From positions 868,001-932,000 of the forward strand of contig NW_027478400.1 of the NCBI RefSeq assembly GCF_051014685.1: DNA of 64,000 bases, in the 5' to 3' direction. The notes beneath the pieces are model-generated. The model worked only from the letters and a program-made list of their open reading frames with translations. It was not told the origin of the DNA and searched no databases. The position numbers and the translations under genes are program-made. This document shows positions 1-13,686 of the stretch, piece after piece (position 1 is the stretch's first letter; each line of letters starts with the position of its first letter). This stretch comes from Ptiloglossa arizonensis. Lineage: Eukaryota > Arthropoda > Insecta > Hymenoptera > Colletidae.

Positions 1-3000
1 GAAGTTAAGGAATGGTTGAGAAACCATCAAAATTTTCGCAAGTTTGATCCTCGAAACCAATAACTGGAATGGCCTACGGAAAAAGTACACACACCATTGT
101 AATCGGGCGAGTTTCTTCTTTCAGATGCAATAGGAAATTCTCGAGTTCGTCAATCCGTTCGAGAGATATGGGAGTTTGAAGTTAAGGAATGGTTGAGAAA
201 CCATCAAAAATTTCGCAAGTCTGATACTCGAAACCAATAACTGGAATGGCCTAGGGAAAAGTACACACACCATTGTAATCGGGCGAGTTTCTACTTCTAA
301 TGCAACAGGTATTTCTCGAGTTCGCCAATCCGTTCGCGAGGTATGGGAGTTTGAAGTTAAGGAATGGTTGAGAAACCATAAAAATTTTCGCTGGTCTGAT
401 ACTCGAAACCAATAACTGGAGTGGCCAAGGGGAAAAGTACACACGCCATTGTAATCGGGCGAGTTTCCACTTTCAGATGCAACAGGAATTTCTCGAGTTC
501 GTCAATCCGTTCGCGAGATATGGGTGTTTGAAGTTAAGGAATGGTTGAGAAACCATCAAAATTTTCGCGAGTGTGATCCTCGAAACCAATAACTGGAATG
601 GCCTACGGAAAAAGTACACACACCATTGTAATCGGGCCAGTTTCTGCTTTCAGATGCAATAGGAAATTCTCGAGTTCGTCAATCCGTTCGAGAGATATGG
701 GAGTTTGAAGTTAAGGAATGGTTGAGAAACCATCAAAATTTTCGCAAGTCTGATACTCGAAACCAATAACTGGAATGGCCTAGGGAAAAGTACACACACC
801 ATTGTAATCGGGCGAGTTTCTACTTTCAGATGCAACAGGTATTTCTCGAGTTCGCCAATCCGTTCGCGAGGTATGGGAGTTTGAAGTTAAGGAATGGTTG
901 AGAAACCATAAAAATTTTCGCAAGTCTGATACTCGAAACAAATAACTACAAAGGCCTAGGTAAAAAATACACATACCTTTGTAATCGGGCGAGTTTCATC
1001 TTTCAGTTGCAACAGGAATTTCTCGAGTTCGTCAATCCGTTCGCGAGATATGGGAGTTTGAAGTTAAGGAATGGTTGAGAAACCATCAAAATTTTCGCTG
1101 GTCTGATACTCGAAACCAATAATTGGAGTGGCCAAAGGGAAAGTACACACGCCATTGTAATCGGGCGAGTTTCCACTTTCAGATGCAACAGGAATTTCTC
1201 GAGTTCGTCATTCCGTTCGCGAGATATGGGTGTTTGAAGTTAAGGAATGGTTGAGAAACCATCAAAATTTTCGCAAGTGTGATCCTCGAAACAAATAACT
1301 GGAATGGCCTACGGAAAAAGTACACACACCATTGTAAACGGGCGAGTTTCTTCTTTCAGATGCAATATGAAATTCTCGAGTTCGTCAATCCGTTCGAGAG
1401 ATATCGGAGTTTGAAGTTAAGGAATGGTTGAGAAACCATCAAAATTTTCGCAAGTGTGATCCTCGAAACCAATAACTGGAATGGCCTACAGGAAAAGTAC
1501 ACACACCATTGTAATCGGGCGAGTTTCTTCTTTCAGATGCAACAGGAATTTCTCGAGTTTGTGAATCCGTTCGCGAGATATGGGAGTTTGAAGTTAAGGA
1601 ATGGTTGAGAAACCATCAAAATTTTCGCTGGTCTGATACTCGAAACCAATAACTGGAATGGCCAAGGGGAAAAGTACACACGCCATTGTAATCCGGCGAG
1701 TTTCCACTTTCAGAAGCAACAGGAATTTCTCGAGTACATCATTCCGTTCGCGAGATATGGGTGTTTGAAGTTAAGGAATGGTTGAGAAACCATCAAAATT
1801 TTCGCAATTCTGATGCTAGGAACGAAAAACTGGAATGGACTAGGGGAAAAGAACACACACCATAGTAATCGGCCGAGTTTCTACTTTCAGACGCAACAGG
1901 AATTTCTCGAGCTCATCAATCCGTTCGCGAGATATGGGAGTTTGAAGTTAAGGAATGGTTGAAAAACCATCAAGATTTTCGCAAGTGTGATACTCGAAAC
2001 CAATAACTACAAAGGCCTGGGGGAAAAATAAACATACCGTTGTAATCGGGCGAGTCTCTACTTTCAGATGCAACAGGAATTTCTCGAGTTTGTCAATCCG
2101 TTCGCGAGATATGGTAGTTTGAAGTTAAGGAATGGTTGAGAAACCATCAAAATTTTCGCTTGTCTGATACTCGAAACCAATAACTGGAATGGCCAACGGG
2201 AAAGATACACACACCATTGTAATCGGGCGAGTTTCTAATTTCAGATGCAACAGGAATCTCTCGAGTTCGTCAATCCGTTCGCGAGATATGGGAGTTTGAA
2301 TTTAAGGAATGGTTGAGGAACCATCAAAATTTTCGCTGGTCTGATACTCGAAACCAATAACTGAAATGGCCAAGGGGAAAAGTACACACGCCATTGTAAT
2401 CGGGCGAGTTTCCACTTTCAGATGCAACAGGAATTTCTCGAGTTCATCATTCCGTTCGCGAGATATGGGTGTTTGAAGTTAAGGAACGGTTGAGAAACTA
2501 TCAAAATTTTCGCTGGTCTGATACTCGAAACCAATAACTGGAATGGCATATGGGAAAAGTACAAACACCATTGTAATTGGGCGAATTTCTACTTTCAGAT
2601 GCAACAGGAATTTCTCGAGTTCGCCAATCCGTTCGCGAGGTATCGGAGTTTGAAGTTAAGGAATGGTTGAGAAACCATCAAAATTTTCGCAAGTCTGATA
2701 CCCGAAACCAATAACTACTATGGCCTAGGGCAAAAATACACATACCGTTGTTATCGGACGAGTTTCTACATTCAGATGCAACAGGAATTTCTCGTGTTCG
2801 TCAATCCGTTCGCGAGATATGGGAGTTTGAAGTTAAGGAATGGTTGAGAAACCATCAAAATTTTCGCTGGTCTGATAGTCGAAACCAATAACTGGAATGG
2901 CCTAGGGGAAAAGTACACACACCATTGTAATTGGGCGAGTTTCTACTTTCAGATGCAACAGGAATTTCTCGAGTTCGCCAATCCGTTCGCGAGGTATCGG

Positions 3001-6000
3001 AGTTTGAAGTTAAGGAATGGTTGAGAAACCATCAAAATTTTCGCAAGTCTGATACTCGAAACCAATAACTACTATGGCCTAGGGCAAAAATACACATACC
3101 GTTGTAATCGGGCGAGTTTCTTCTTTCAGATGCAACAGGAATTTCTCGAGTTTGTGAATCCGTTCGCGAGATATGGGAGCTTGAAGTTAAGGAATGGTTG
3201 AGGAACCATCAACATTTTCGCAAGTCTGATACTCGAAACCAATAACTACAAAGGCCTAGGCGAAAAATAAACATACCTCTGTAATCGGGCGAGTTTCTAC
3301 TATCAGATGCAATAGGAATTTCTCGAGTTCGTCATTCCGTTCGCGAGATATGGGTGTTTGAAGTTAAGGATTGGTTGAGAAACCATCAAAATATTCTCTG
3401 GTCCGATACTCGAAACCAATAACTGGAATGGCCAAGGGGAAAAGTACACACGCCATTGTAATCCGGCGAGTTTCCACTTTCAGATGCAACCGGAATTTCT
3501 CGAGTTCGTCATTCCGTTCGCGAGATATGGGTGTTTGAAGTTAAGGAATGGTTGAGAAACCATCAAAATTTTCGCTGGTCTGATACTCGAAACCAATAAC
3601 TGGGAAGGCCTTGGGGAAAAGTACACACACCATTGTAATTGGGCGAGTTTCTACTTTCAGATGCAACAGGAATCTCTCGAGTTCGTCAATCCGTTCGCGA
3701 GATATGGGAGTTTGAATTTAAGGAGTGGTTGAGAAACCATCAAAATTTTCGCTGGTCTGATACTCGAAACCAATAACTGAAATGGCCAAGGGGAGAAGTA
3801 CACACGCCATTGTAATCCGGCGAGTTTCCACTTTCAGATGCAACAGGAATCTCTCGAGTTCGTCAATCCGTTCGCGAGTTATGGGAGTTTGAATTTAAGG
3901 AATGGTTTTGAAACCATCAAAATTTTTGCTGGTCTGATACTCGAAACCAATAACTGAAATGGCCAAGGGGAAAAGTACACACGCCATTGTAATCCGGCGA
4001 GTTTCCACTTTCAGATGCAAAAGGAATTTCTCGAGATCGACGTTCCGTTCGCGAGATATGGGTGTTTGAAGTTAAGGAATGGTTGAGAAACCATCAAAAT
4101 TTTCGCTGGTCTGACACTCGAAACCAATAACTGGAATGGCCTAGGGGAAAAGTACACATACCGTTGTAATCGTGCGAGTTTCTGCTTTCAGATGCAATAG
4201 GAAATTCCGGCGTTCGTCAATCCGTTCGAGAGATATAGGAGTTTGAAGTTAAGGAATGGTTGAGAAACCATCAAAATTTTCGCAAGTGTGATCCTCGAAA
4301 CCAATAACTGGAATGGCCTACGGGAAAAGTACACACACCATTGTAATCGGGCGAGTTTCTTCTTTCAGATGCAACAGGAATTTCTCGAGTTTGTGAATCC
4401 GTTCGTGAGATATGGGAGCTTGAAGTTAAGGAATGGTTGAGAAACCATCAAAATTTTCGCAAGTCTGATACTCGAAACCAATAACTGGAATGGCCTAGGG
4501 GAAAAGTACACACAACATTGTAATCCCGCGAGTTTCCACTTTCAGGTGCAACAGGAATTTCTCGAGTTCGATATTCCGTTCGCGAGATATGGGTGGTTGA
4601 AGTTAAGGAATGGTTGAGAAACCATCAAAATTTTCGCTGGTCTGATACTCGAAACCAATAACTGGAAAGGCCTTGAGGAAAAGTACACACACCATTGTAA
4701 TTGGGCGAGTTTCTACTTTCAGATGCAACAGGAATCTCTCGAGTTCGTCAATTTGTTCGCGAGATATGAGAGTTTGAATTTAAGGAATGGTTGAGAAACC
4801 ATCAAAATTTTCGCAAGTCTGATACTCGAAACCAATAACTACTATGGCCTAGGGCAAAAATACACATACCGTTGTAATCGGGCGAGTTTCTGCTTTTAGA
4901 TGCAATAGGAAATTCTCGCGTTCGCCAATCCGTTCGCGTGGTATCGGAGTTTGAAGTTAAGGAATGGTTGAGAAACCATCAAAGTTTTCGCTTGTCTGAT
5001 ACTCGAAACCAATAACTGGAATGGCCAAGGGGAAAGGTACACATGCCATTGTGATCGGGCGAGTTTCCACTTTCAGATGCAACAGGAATTTCTCGAGTTC
5101 ATCATTCCGTTCGCGAGATATGGGTGTTTGAAGTTAAGGAATGGTTGAGAAACCATCAAAATTTTCGGAAGTGTGATCCTCGAAACCAATAACTGGAATG
5201 GCCTACGGGAAAAATACACACACCATTGTAATCGGGCGAGTTTCTTCTTTCAGATGCAATAGGAAATTCTCGAGTTCGTCAATCCGTTCGAGAGATATGG
5301 GAGTTTGAAGTTAAGGAATGGTTGAGAAACCATCAAAATTTTCGGAAGTGTGATCCTCGATACCAATAACTGGAATGGCCTACGGGAAAAATACACACAC
5401 CATTGTAATCGGGCGAGTTTCTTCTTTCAGATGCAACAGGAATTTCTCGAGTTTGTGAGTCCGTTCGCGAGATATGGGAGCTTGAAGTTAAGGAATGTTT
5501 GAGGAACCATCAAAATTTTCGCAAGTCTGATACTCGAAACCAATAACTACAAAGGCCTAGGGGAAAAATACACATACCTCTGTAATCGGGCGAGTTTCTA
5601 CTATCAGATGCAACAGGAATTTCTCGAGTTCGTCATTCCGTTCGCGAGATATGGGTGTTTGAAGTTAAGGTATGGTTGAGAAACCATCAAAATATTCGCT
5701 GGTCTGATACTCGAAACCAATAACTGTAACGGCCAAGGGGAAATGTACACACGCCATTGTAATCCGGCGAGTTTCCACTTTCAGATGCAACAGGAATTTC
5801 CGAGTTCGTCATTCCGTTCGCGAGATATGGGTGTTTGAAGTTAAGGAATGGTTGAGAACCATCAAAATTTTCGCTGGTCTGATACTCGAAACCAATAACT
5901 GGAAGGGCCTTGGGGAAAAGTACACACACCATTGTAATTGGGCGAGTTTCTACTTTCAGATGCAACAGGAATCTCTCGAGTTCGTCAATCCATTCGCGAG

Positions 6001-9000
6001 ATATGGGAGTTTGAATTTAAGGAATGGTTGAGAAACCATCAAAATTTTCGCTGGTCTGATACTCGAAACCAATAACTGAAATGGCCAAGGGGAAAAGTAC
6101 ACGCGCCATTGTAATCGGGCGAGTTTCCACTTTCAGATGCAACAGGAATTTCTCGAGTTCATCATTCCGTTCGCGAGATATGGGTGTTTGAAGTTAAGGA
6201 ATGGTTGAGAAACCATCAAAATTTTCGCTGGTCTGATACTCGAAACCAATAACTAGAATGGCCTAGGGGAAAAGTACACACACCATTGTAATTGGGCGAG
6301 TTTCTACTTTCAGATGCAACAGGAATTTTTCGAGTTCGCCAATCCGTTCGCGAGGTATCGGAGTTTGAAGTTAAGGAATGGTTGAGAAACCATCAAAATT
6401 TTCGCAAGTCTGATACCCGAAACCAATAACTACTATGGCCTAGGGCAAAAATACACATACCGTTGTAATCGGACGAGTTTCTACATTCAGATGCAACAGG
6501 AATTTCTCGTGTTCGTCAATCCGTTCGCGAGATATGGGAGTTTGAAGTTAAGGAATGGTTGAGAAACCATCAAAATTTTCGCTGGTCTGATACTCGAAAC
6601 CAATAGCTGGAATGGCCAAGGGGAAAAGTACACACGCCATTGTAATCCGGCGAGTTTCCACTTTCAGATGCAACAGGAATCTCTCGAGTTCGTCAATCCA
6701 TTCGCGAGATATGGGAGTTTGAATTTAAGGAATGGTTGAGAAACCATCAAAATTTTCGCTGGTCTGATACTCGAAACCAATAACTGAAATGGCCAAGGGG
6801 AAAAGTACACACGCCATTGTAATCGGGCGAGTTTCCACTTTCAGATGCAACAGGAATTTCGCGAATTCGTCATTCCGTTCGCGAGATATGGGTGTTTGAA
6901 GTTAAGGAATGGTTGAAAAACCATCAAAATTTTCGCAAGTGTGATCCTCGAAACCAATAACTGGAATGGCCTACGGAAAAAGTACACACACCATTGTAAT
7001 CGGGCGAGTTTCTTCTTTCAGATGCAATAGGAAATTCTCGAGTTCGTCAATCCGTTCGAGAGATATGGGAGTATGAAGTTAAGGAATGGTTGAGAAACCA
7101 TCAAAATTTTCGGAAGTGTGATCCTCGAAACCAATAACTGGAATGGCCTACGGGAAAAATACACACACCATTGTAATCGGGCGAGTTTCTTCTTTCATAT
7201 GCAACAGGAATTTCTCGAGTTTGTGAATCCGTTCGCGAGATATGGGAGCTTGAAGTTAAGGAATGTTTGAGGAACCATCAAAATTTTCGCAAGTCTGATA
7301 CTCGAAACCAATAACTACAAAGGCCTAGGGGAAAAATACACATACTTCTGTAATCGGGCGAGTTTCTACTATCAGATGCAACAGGAATTTCTCGAGTTCG
7401 TCATTCCGTTCGCGAGATATGGGTGTTTGAAGTTAAGGAATGGTTGAGAAACCATCAAAGTATTCGCTGGTCTGATACTCGAAACCAATAACTGGAATGG
7501 CCAAGGGGAAATGTACACACGCCATTGTAATCCGGCGAGTTTCCACTTTCAGATGCAACAGGAATTTCTCGAGTTCGTCATTCCGTTCGCGAGATATGGG
7601 TGTTTGAAGTTAAGGAATGGTTGAGAACCATCAAAATTTTCGCTGGTCTGATACTCGAAACCAATAACTGGAAAGGCCTTGGGGAAAAGTACACACACCA
7701 TTGTAATTGGGCGAGTTTCTACTTTCAGATGCAACAGGAATCTCTCGAGTTCGTCAATCCATTCGCGAGATATGGGAGTTTGAATTTAAGGAATGGTTGA
7801 GAAACCATCAAAATTTTCGCTGGTCTGATACTCGAAACCAATAACTGAAATGGCCAAGGGGAAAAGTACACACGCCATTGTAATCCGGCGAGTTTCCACT
7901 TTCAGATGCAAAAGGAATTTCTCGAGATCGTCATTCCGTTCGCGAGATATGGGAGTTTGAAATTAAGGAATGGTTGAAAAACCATCAAAATTTTCGCAAG
8001 TGTGATCCTCGAAACCAATAACTGGAATGGCCTACGGAAAAAGTACACACACCATTGTAATCGGGCGAGTTTCTTCTTTCAGATGCAATAGGAAATTCTC
8101 GAGTTCGTCAATCCGTTCGAGAGATATGGGAGTTTGAAGTTAAGGAATGGTTGAGAAACCATCAAAATTTTCGGAAGTGTGGTCCTCGAAAAAATAACTG
8201 GAATGGCCTACGGGAAAACTACACACACCATTGTAATTGGGCGAGTTTCTACTTTCAGATGCAACAGGAATTTTTCGAGTTCGCCAATCCGTTGGCGAGG
8301 TGTGGGAGTTTGACGTTAGGGAATGGTTGAGAAACCATCAAAATTTTCGCAATTTTAATGCTAGAAACGAAAAACTGGAATTGCCTAGGGGAAGAGTACA
8401 CACACTATAGTAATCGGGCGAGTTTCTACTTTCAGACGCAACAGGAATTTCTCGAGTTTGTGAATCCGTTCGCGAGATATGGGAGCTTGAAGTTAAGGAA
8501 TGTTTGAGGAACCATCAAAATTTTCGCAAGTCTGATACTCGAAACCAATAACTACAAAGGCCTAGGGGAAAAATACACATACTTCTGTAATCGGGCGAGT
8601 TTCTACTATCAGATGCAACAGGAATTTCTCGAGTTCGCCAACCGTTCGCGAGGTATGGGAGTTTGACGTTAAGGAATGGTTGAGAAACCATCAACATTTT
8701 CGCAAGTCTGATACTCGAAACAAATAACTACAATGGCCTCGTTGAAAAATACACATACCGTTGTAATCGGGAGAGCTTCTACTTTCAGACGCAACAGAAA
8801 TTCTTTTGAATTCGTCAATCGGTTCGCGAAATATCGAAGTTTTGAATTAAGAGATGGTTGAGAAACCACCAAAATTTTCGCAATTCTGATACTCGAAACC
8901 AATAACTGGAGTGGCCTAGCGGACAAGTACACACACCATAGTAATCGGGCGAGTTTCTGCTTTCAGATGCAACAGGAATTTCTCGAGTTCGTCAATCCGT

Positions 9001-9297
9001 TCGCGAGATATGGGAGCTTGAAGCTAAGGAATGGTTGAGAATCCATCAAAATTTCGCAATTCTGATACCCGAAACCAATAACTACAAAGGTCTAGGGGAA
9101 AAATACACATACCTTTGTAATCGGGCGAGTTCCTACTTTCAGATGCAATAGGAATTTCTCGAGTTCGTCAATCCGTTCGCGAGATATGGGAGTTTGGAGT
9201 TTAGGAATGGTTGAGAAACAATCAAAAATTTCGCAAGTCTGATACACGAAACCAATAACTGCAATGGCCTAGGGGAAAAGTACACACACCATTGTAA
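1..9297 (+). repeat. ~177 bp satellite array, left block
   Basis: About 52 head-to-tail monomers, all in one orientation. The anchor AAGGAATGG starts at 7, 184, 359, 536, 713 and 889, so the period is 175-177 bp. Each monomer contains ATGGTTGAGAAACCAT (a 6 bp stem with a GAGA loop), a CTCGAG site, a TCCGTTCGCGAGATATGG block and a TTGTAATCGGGCGAG block. Monomers differ at scattered sites. A shared 1 bp deletion (GAGAACC instead of GAGAAACC) near 5,848 and again near 7,617, 1,769 bp apart, shows a 10-monomer higher-order period. The short open frames here are chance readings of the repeat. A centromeric or pericentromeric satellite is my inference from monomer size and higher-order structure. 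Confidence 0.95.
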
Positions 9298-11269
9298 GAA
9301 GAAAGAAACGTAGTAACGAAGAAAGAAACGATGGAACGCAGAAAGATCGGAGAAACGAACAAAGAAACGGAGAAACGATGACACGAAGGAAGAAACGGAG
9401 AAACGAAGAAAGAAACGGAGAAATGAAGAAAGAAACGAAGAAACGAAGAAAGAAACGGAGAAACGTAGATAGAAACGGAGAAACGAAGAAAGAAACGGAG
9501 AAACGAATAAATAAACTGAGAAACGAAGAAAGAAACGGAGAATCGGAGAAAGAAACGGAGAAACGAACAAAGAAACGGAGAAACGAACAAAGAAACGGAA
9601 AAACGAAGAAAGAAACGGAGAAACGGACTAACAATAAGAAACGGAGAAACGAAGAAACAAACGGAGAAACGAACAAAGAAACGAACAAAGAAACGGAGAA
9701 ACGAAGAAAGAAACGGAGAAAGAAACGGAGAAAGAAACGGAGAATCGGAGAAATAAATAGAGAAACGAAGAAATAAACCGAGAAACGAAGAAAGAAACGG
9801 AGAAACGGAGAAATAAATGGAGAAAGGAAGAAATAAACGGAGAAACGAAGAAAGAAACGGAGAAACGAAGAGAGAAACGGAGAAACGAAGAAAGAAGCGG
9901 AGTAACGAAGAAAGAAACGAAGAGACGACGAAAGAAACGGAGAAATAAATGGAGAAACGAAGAAATAAACCGAGAAACGGAGAAAGAAACGGAGAAACGA
10001 ACAAAGAAACGGAGAAACCAAGAAAGAGGCAGAGAAACGAACAAAGAAACGGAGAAACGAAGAAAGAAACGGAAAAACGAAGAAAGAAACGGAGAAACTA
10101 ACAAAGAAACGGGGAAACGAAGAAAGAAACGGAGTAACGAAGAGAGAAACGAAGAGACGAAGAAAGAAAAGGAGAAACGAAGAAAGAAAGGGAGAAACGA
10201 AGAATGAAACGAAGAAACGAAGAAAGAAACGGAGAAACGGAGAAACGAACAAAGAAACGGAGAAACGAAGAAAGAAACCTCGAAACGGGGAAAGAAATGG
10301 AGAAACGAAGACAGAAACGGGGAAACGAAGAAAGAAACGGAGAAACGAAGAAAGAAACGAAGAGACGAAAAAAGAAACGGAGAAACGGAGAAAGAAACGG
10401 AGAAACGAACAAAGAAACGGAGAAACGAAGAAAGAAACGGAGAAACGGAGAAAGAAACGGAGAAACGAACAAAGAAACGGAGAAACGAAGAAAGAAACCG
10501 AGAAACGTAGAAAGAAACGGAGAAACGAAGAAAGATACAGAGAAACGAACAAAGAAACGCAGAAACGAAGAATGAAACGGAGAAGCGAAGAAATAAACGG
10601 AGAAATGAAGAAAGAAACGGAGAATCAAACAAAGAAACGGAGAAAGAAGCGGAGAATCGGAGAAATAAATGGAGAAACGAAGAAATAAACCTAGAAACGG
10701 AGAAAGAAACGGAGAAACGTACAAAGAAACGGAAAAACGACAAAAGAAACGGAGAAACGAACAAAGAAACGGAGAAACGAACAAAGAAACGTAGAAACGA
10801 AGAAAGAAACGAAGAAACGGAGAAATAAATGGAGAAACGAAGAAATAAACGGAGAAACGAAGAAAGAAACGGAGAAACGAAGAAAGAAACGGAGAAACGA
10901 AGAAAGAAACGGAGTAACGAAGAGAGAAACGAAGAGACGAAGAAAGAAACGGAGAAGTAAATGGTGAAACGAAGAAATAAACCGAGAAACGGAGAAAGAA
11001 ACGGGGAATCGGAGAAAAAAATGAAGAAACGAAGAAATAAACGGAGAAACGAAGAAAGAAACGGAGAAACGAAGAAAGAAACGGAGGAACGAAGAAAGAA
11101 ACGGAGAAACGAACAAAGAAACGGAGAAACGAAGAAAGAAACCGAGAAACGGGGAAAGAAATGGAGAAACGAAGAAAGAAATAGAGAAACGAACAAAGAA
11201 ATGCAGACACGAAGACAGAAACGGAGAAACGAAGAAATAAACGGAGAAATGAAGAAAGAAACGGAGAAT

Positions 11270-13686
11270 CAAACAAAGATACGGAGAAACGTAGAAAGAA
11301 ACGGAGAAACGAAGAAAGAGACGGAGAAACGAAGAAAGAAACGGAGAAACGAAGAAACGAAGAAAGAAACGGAGAAACGGAGAAACGAACAAACAAACGG
11401 GGAAACGGAGAAATGAATGGAGAAACGAAGGAATAAACGGTGAAACGAAGAAAGAAACGGAGAAACGAGGAAAGAAACGGAGAAACGAAGAAAGAAACGT
11501 AGTAACGAAGAAAGAAACGGAGAAAGAAACGGAGAATCGGAGAAATAAATGGAGAAACGATGAAACAAACCGAGAAACGGAGTAAGAAACGGAGAAACGA
11601 ACAAAGAAAAGGAGAAACGAAGAAAGAAGCCGAGAAACGAACAAAGAAACTGAGAAACGAAGAAAGAAACAGACTAACGAAGAAAGAAACGAAGAAACGA
11701 AGAAAGAAACGGAGAAACGAATAAAGAAACGGAGAAACGAACACAGAAACGGAGAAACGGAGAAATAAATGGAGAAACAAAGAAATAATCGGCGAAACGA
11801 AGAAAGAAACGGAGAAACGAAAAAAGAAATGGAGGAACGAAGAAAGAAACGGAGAAACGAACAAAGAAACGGAGAAACGAAGAAAGGAACCGAGAAACGG
11901 GGAAAGAAATGGAGAAACGAAGAAAGAAACAGAGAAACGAACAAAGAAACGCAGAAACGAAGAATGAAACGGAGAAACGAAGAAATAAACGGAGAAATGA
12001 AGAAAGAAACGGAGAATCAAACATAGAAACGGAGAAAGAAACGGAGAATCGGAGAAATAAATGGAGAAACGAAGAAATAAACCGAGAAACGGAGAAAGAA
12101 ACGGAGAAACGTACAAAGAAACGGAAAAACGGAGAAAGAAACGGAGAAACGAAGAAAGAAACAGAGAAACGAACAAAGAAACAGAGAAACGAACAATGAA
12201 ACGCAGAAACGAAGAATGAAACGGAGAAACGAAAAATAAACGGAGAAATGAAGAAAGAAACGGAGAATCAAACAAAGAAACGGAGAAACGTAGAAAGAAA
12301 CGGAGAAACGAAGAAAGAGACGGAGAAACGAAGAAAGAAACGGAGAAACGAAGAAATGAAGAAAGAAACGGAGAAACGGAGAAATAAATGGAGAAACAAA
12401 GAGATGAACGGAGAAACGAAGAAAGAAACGGAGAAATGAAGAGAGAAACGGAGAAACGAAGGAAGAAACGGAGAAACGAAGAAAGAAACGGAGAAACGAA
12501 GAAAGAAACGGAGAAACGGAGAAACGAACAAAGAAACGGAGAAACGGAGAAATGAATGGAGAAACGATGAAACAAACCGAGAAACGGAGTAAGAAACGGA
12601 GAAATTAACAAAGAAAAGGAGAAACGAAGAAAGAAGCGGAGAAACGAACAAAGAAACTGAGAAACGAAGAAAGAAACAGAGTAACGAAGAAAGAAACGAA
12701 GAAACGAACAAAGAAACGGAGAAACGAACAAAGAAACGGAGAAATAAATGGAGAAACGAAGAAATAAACGGCGAGACGAAGAAAGAAACTGAGAAACGAA
12801 GAAAGAAACGGAGGAACGAAGAAAGAAACGGAGTAACGGAGATAGAAACGGAGAATCGGAGAAATAAATGGATAAGCGAAGTAGTAAACCGAGAAACGGA
12901 GAAAGAAACGGAGAAACGAACAAAGAAACGGAGAAACGAACAAGGAAACGGAGAAACGAGGAAAGAAACGGAGAAACGGAGAAATAAATGGCGAAACGAA
13001 GAAATAAACGGAGAAACGAAGAAAGAAACGGAGAAACGAAGAAAGAAACGGAGAATCAAACAAATAACGGAGAAACGAAGAAAGAAACGGAGAAACGAAG
13101 AAAGAAACGGAGAAACGAAGAAATAAACCGAGAAACGGAGAAAGAAACGGAGAAACGAACAAAGAAACGGAGAAACGAAGAAGGAAACGGAGAAATAAAT
13201 GGTGAAACCAACAAAGAAACGGAGAAACGAAGAAAGAAACGGAGAAGCGAAGGATGAAACGGAGAAACGAAGAAAGAAACGGAGAAATAAATGGAGAAAC
13301 GAAGATATAAACGGAGAAACGAAGAAAGAAACGGAGAAACGAAGAATCGATGAAAGAAAGGAGAAACGAAGAAAGAAACAGAGTAACGAAGAAAGAAACG
13401 AAGAAACGCAGAAAGAAACGGAGAAACGAACAAAGAAACGGAGAAACGAACAAAGAAACGGAGAAACGAACATAGAAACGGAGAAACGAAGACAGAAACG
13501 GAGAAACGGAGAAATAAATGGAGAATCGAAGAAATAAACCGAGAAACGGAGTAAGAAACGGAGCAACGAACAAAGAAAAGGAGAAACGAAGAAAGAAGCG
13601 GAGAAACGAACAAAGAAACTGAGAAACGAAGAAAGAAACAGAGTAACGAAGAAAGAAACGAAGAAACGAAGAAAGAAACGGAGAAA
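11270..13686 (+). repeat. 2.4 kb tandem segmental duplication, copy 1
   Basis: Within the purine satellite the order of variant words is repeated at a constant offset of 2,417 bp. For example, the block at 11,769-12,026 recurs at 14,186-14,443. After about 12,260 the offset becomes 2,309, because this copy has 108 bp that the second copy lacks. The extra 108 bp lie between two occurrences of GAAATGAAGAAAGAAACGG, at 12,245 and 12,353. The copies differ by only a few bases in the stretches I compared, so the duplication looks recent. Confidence 0.85.

Noticed and set aside
1..9297. CRISPR-like regular repeats
   Set aside because: The 177 bp units are contiguous without unique spacers, and the window is clearly animal nuclear DNA.
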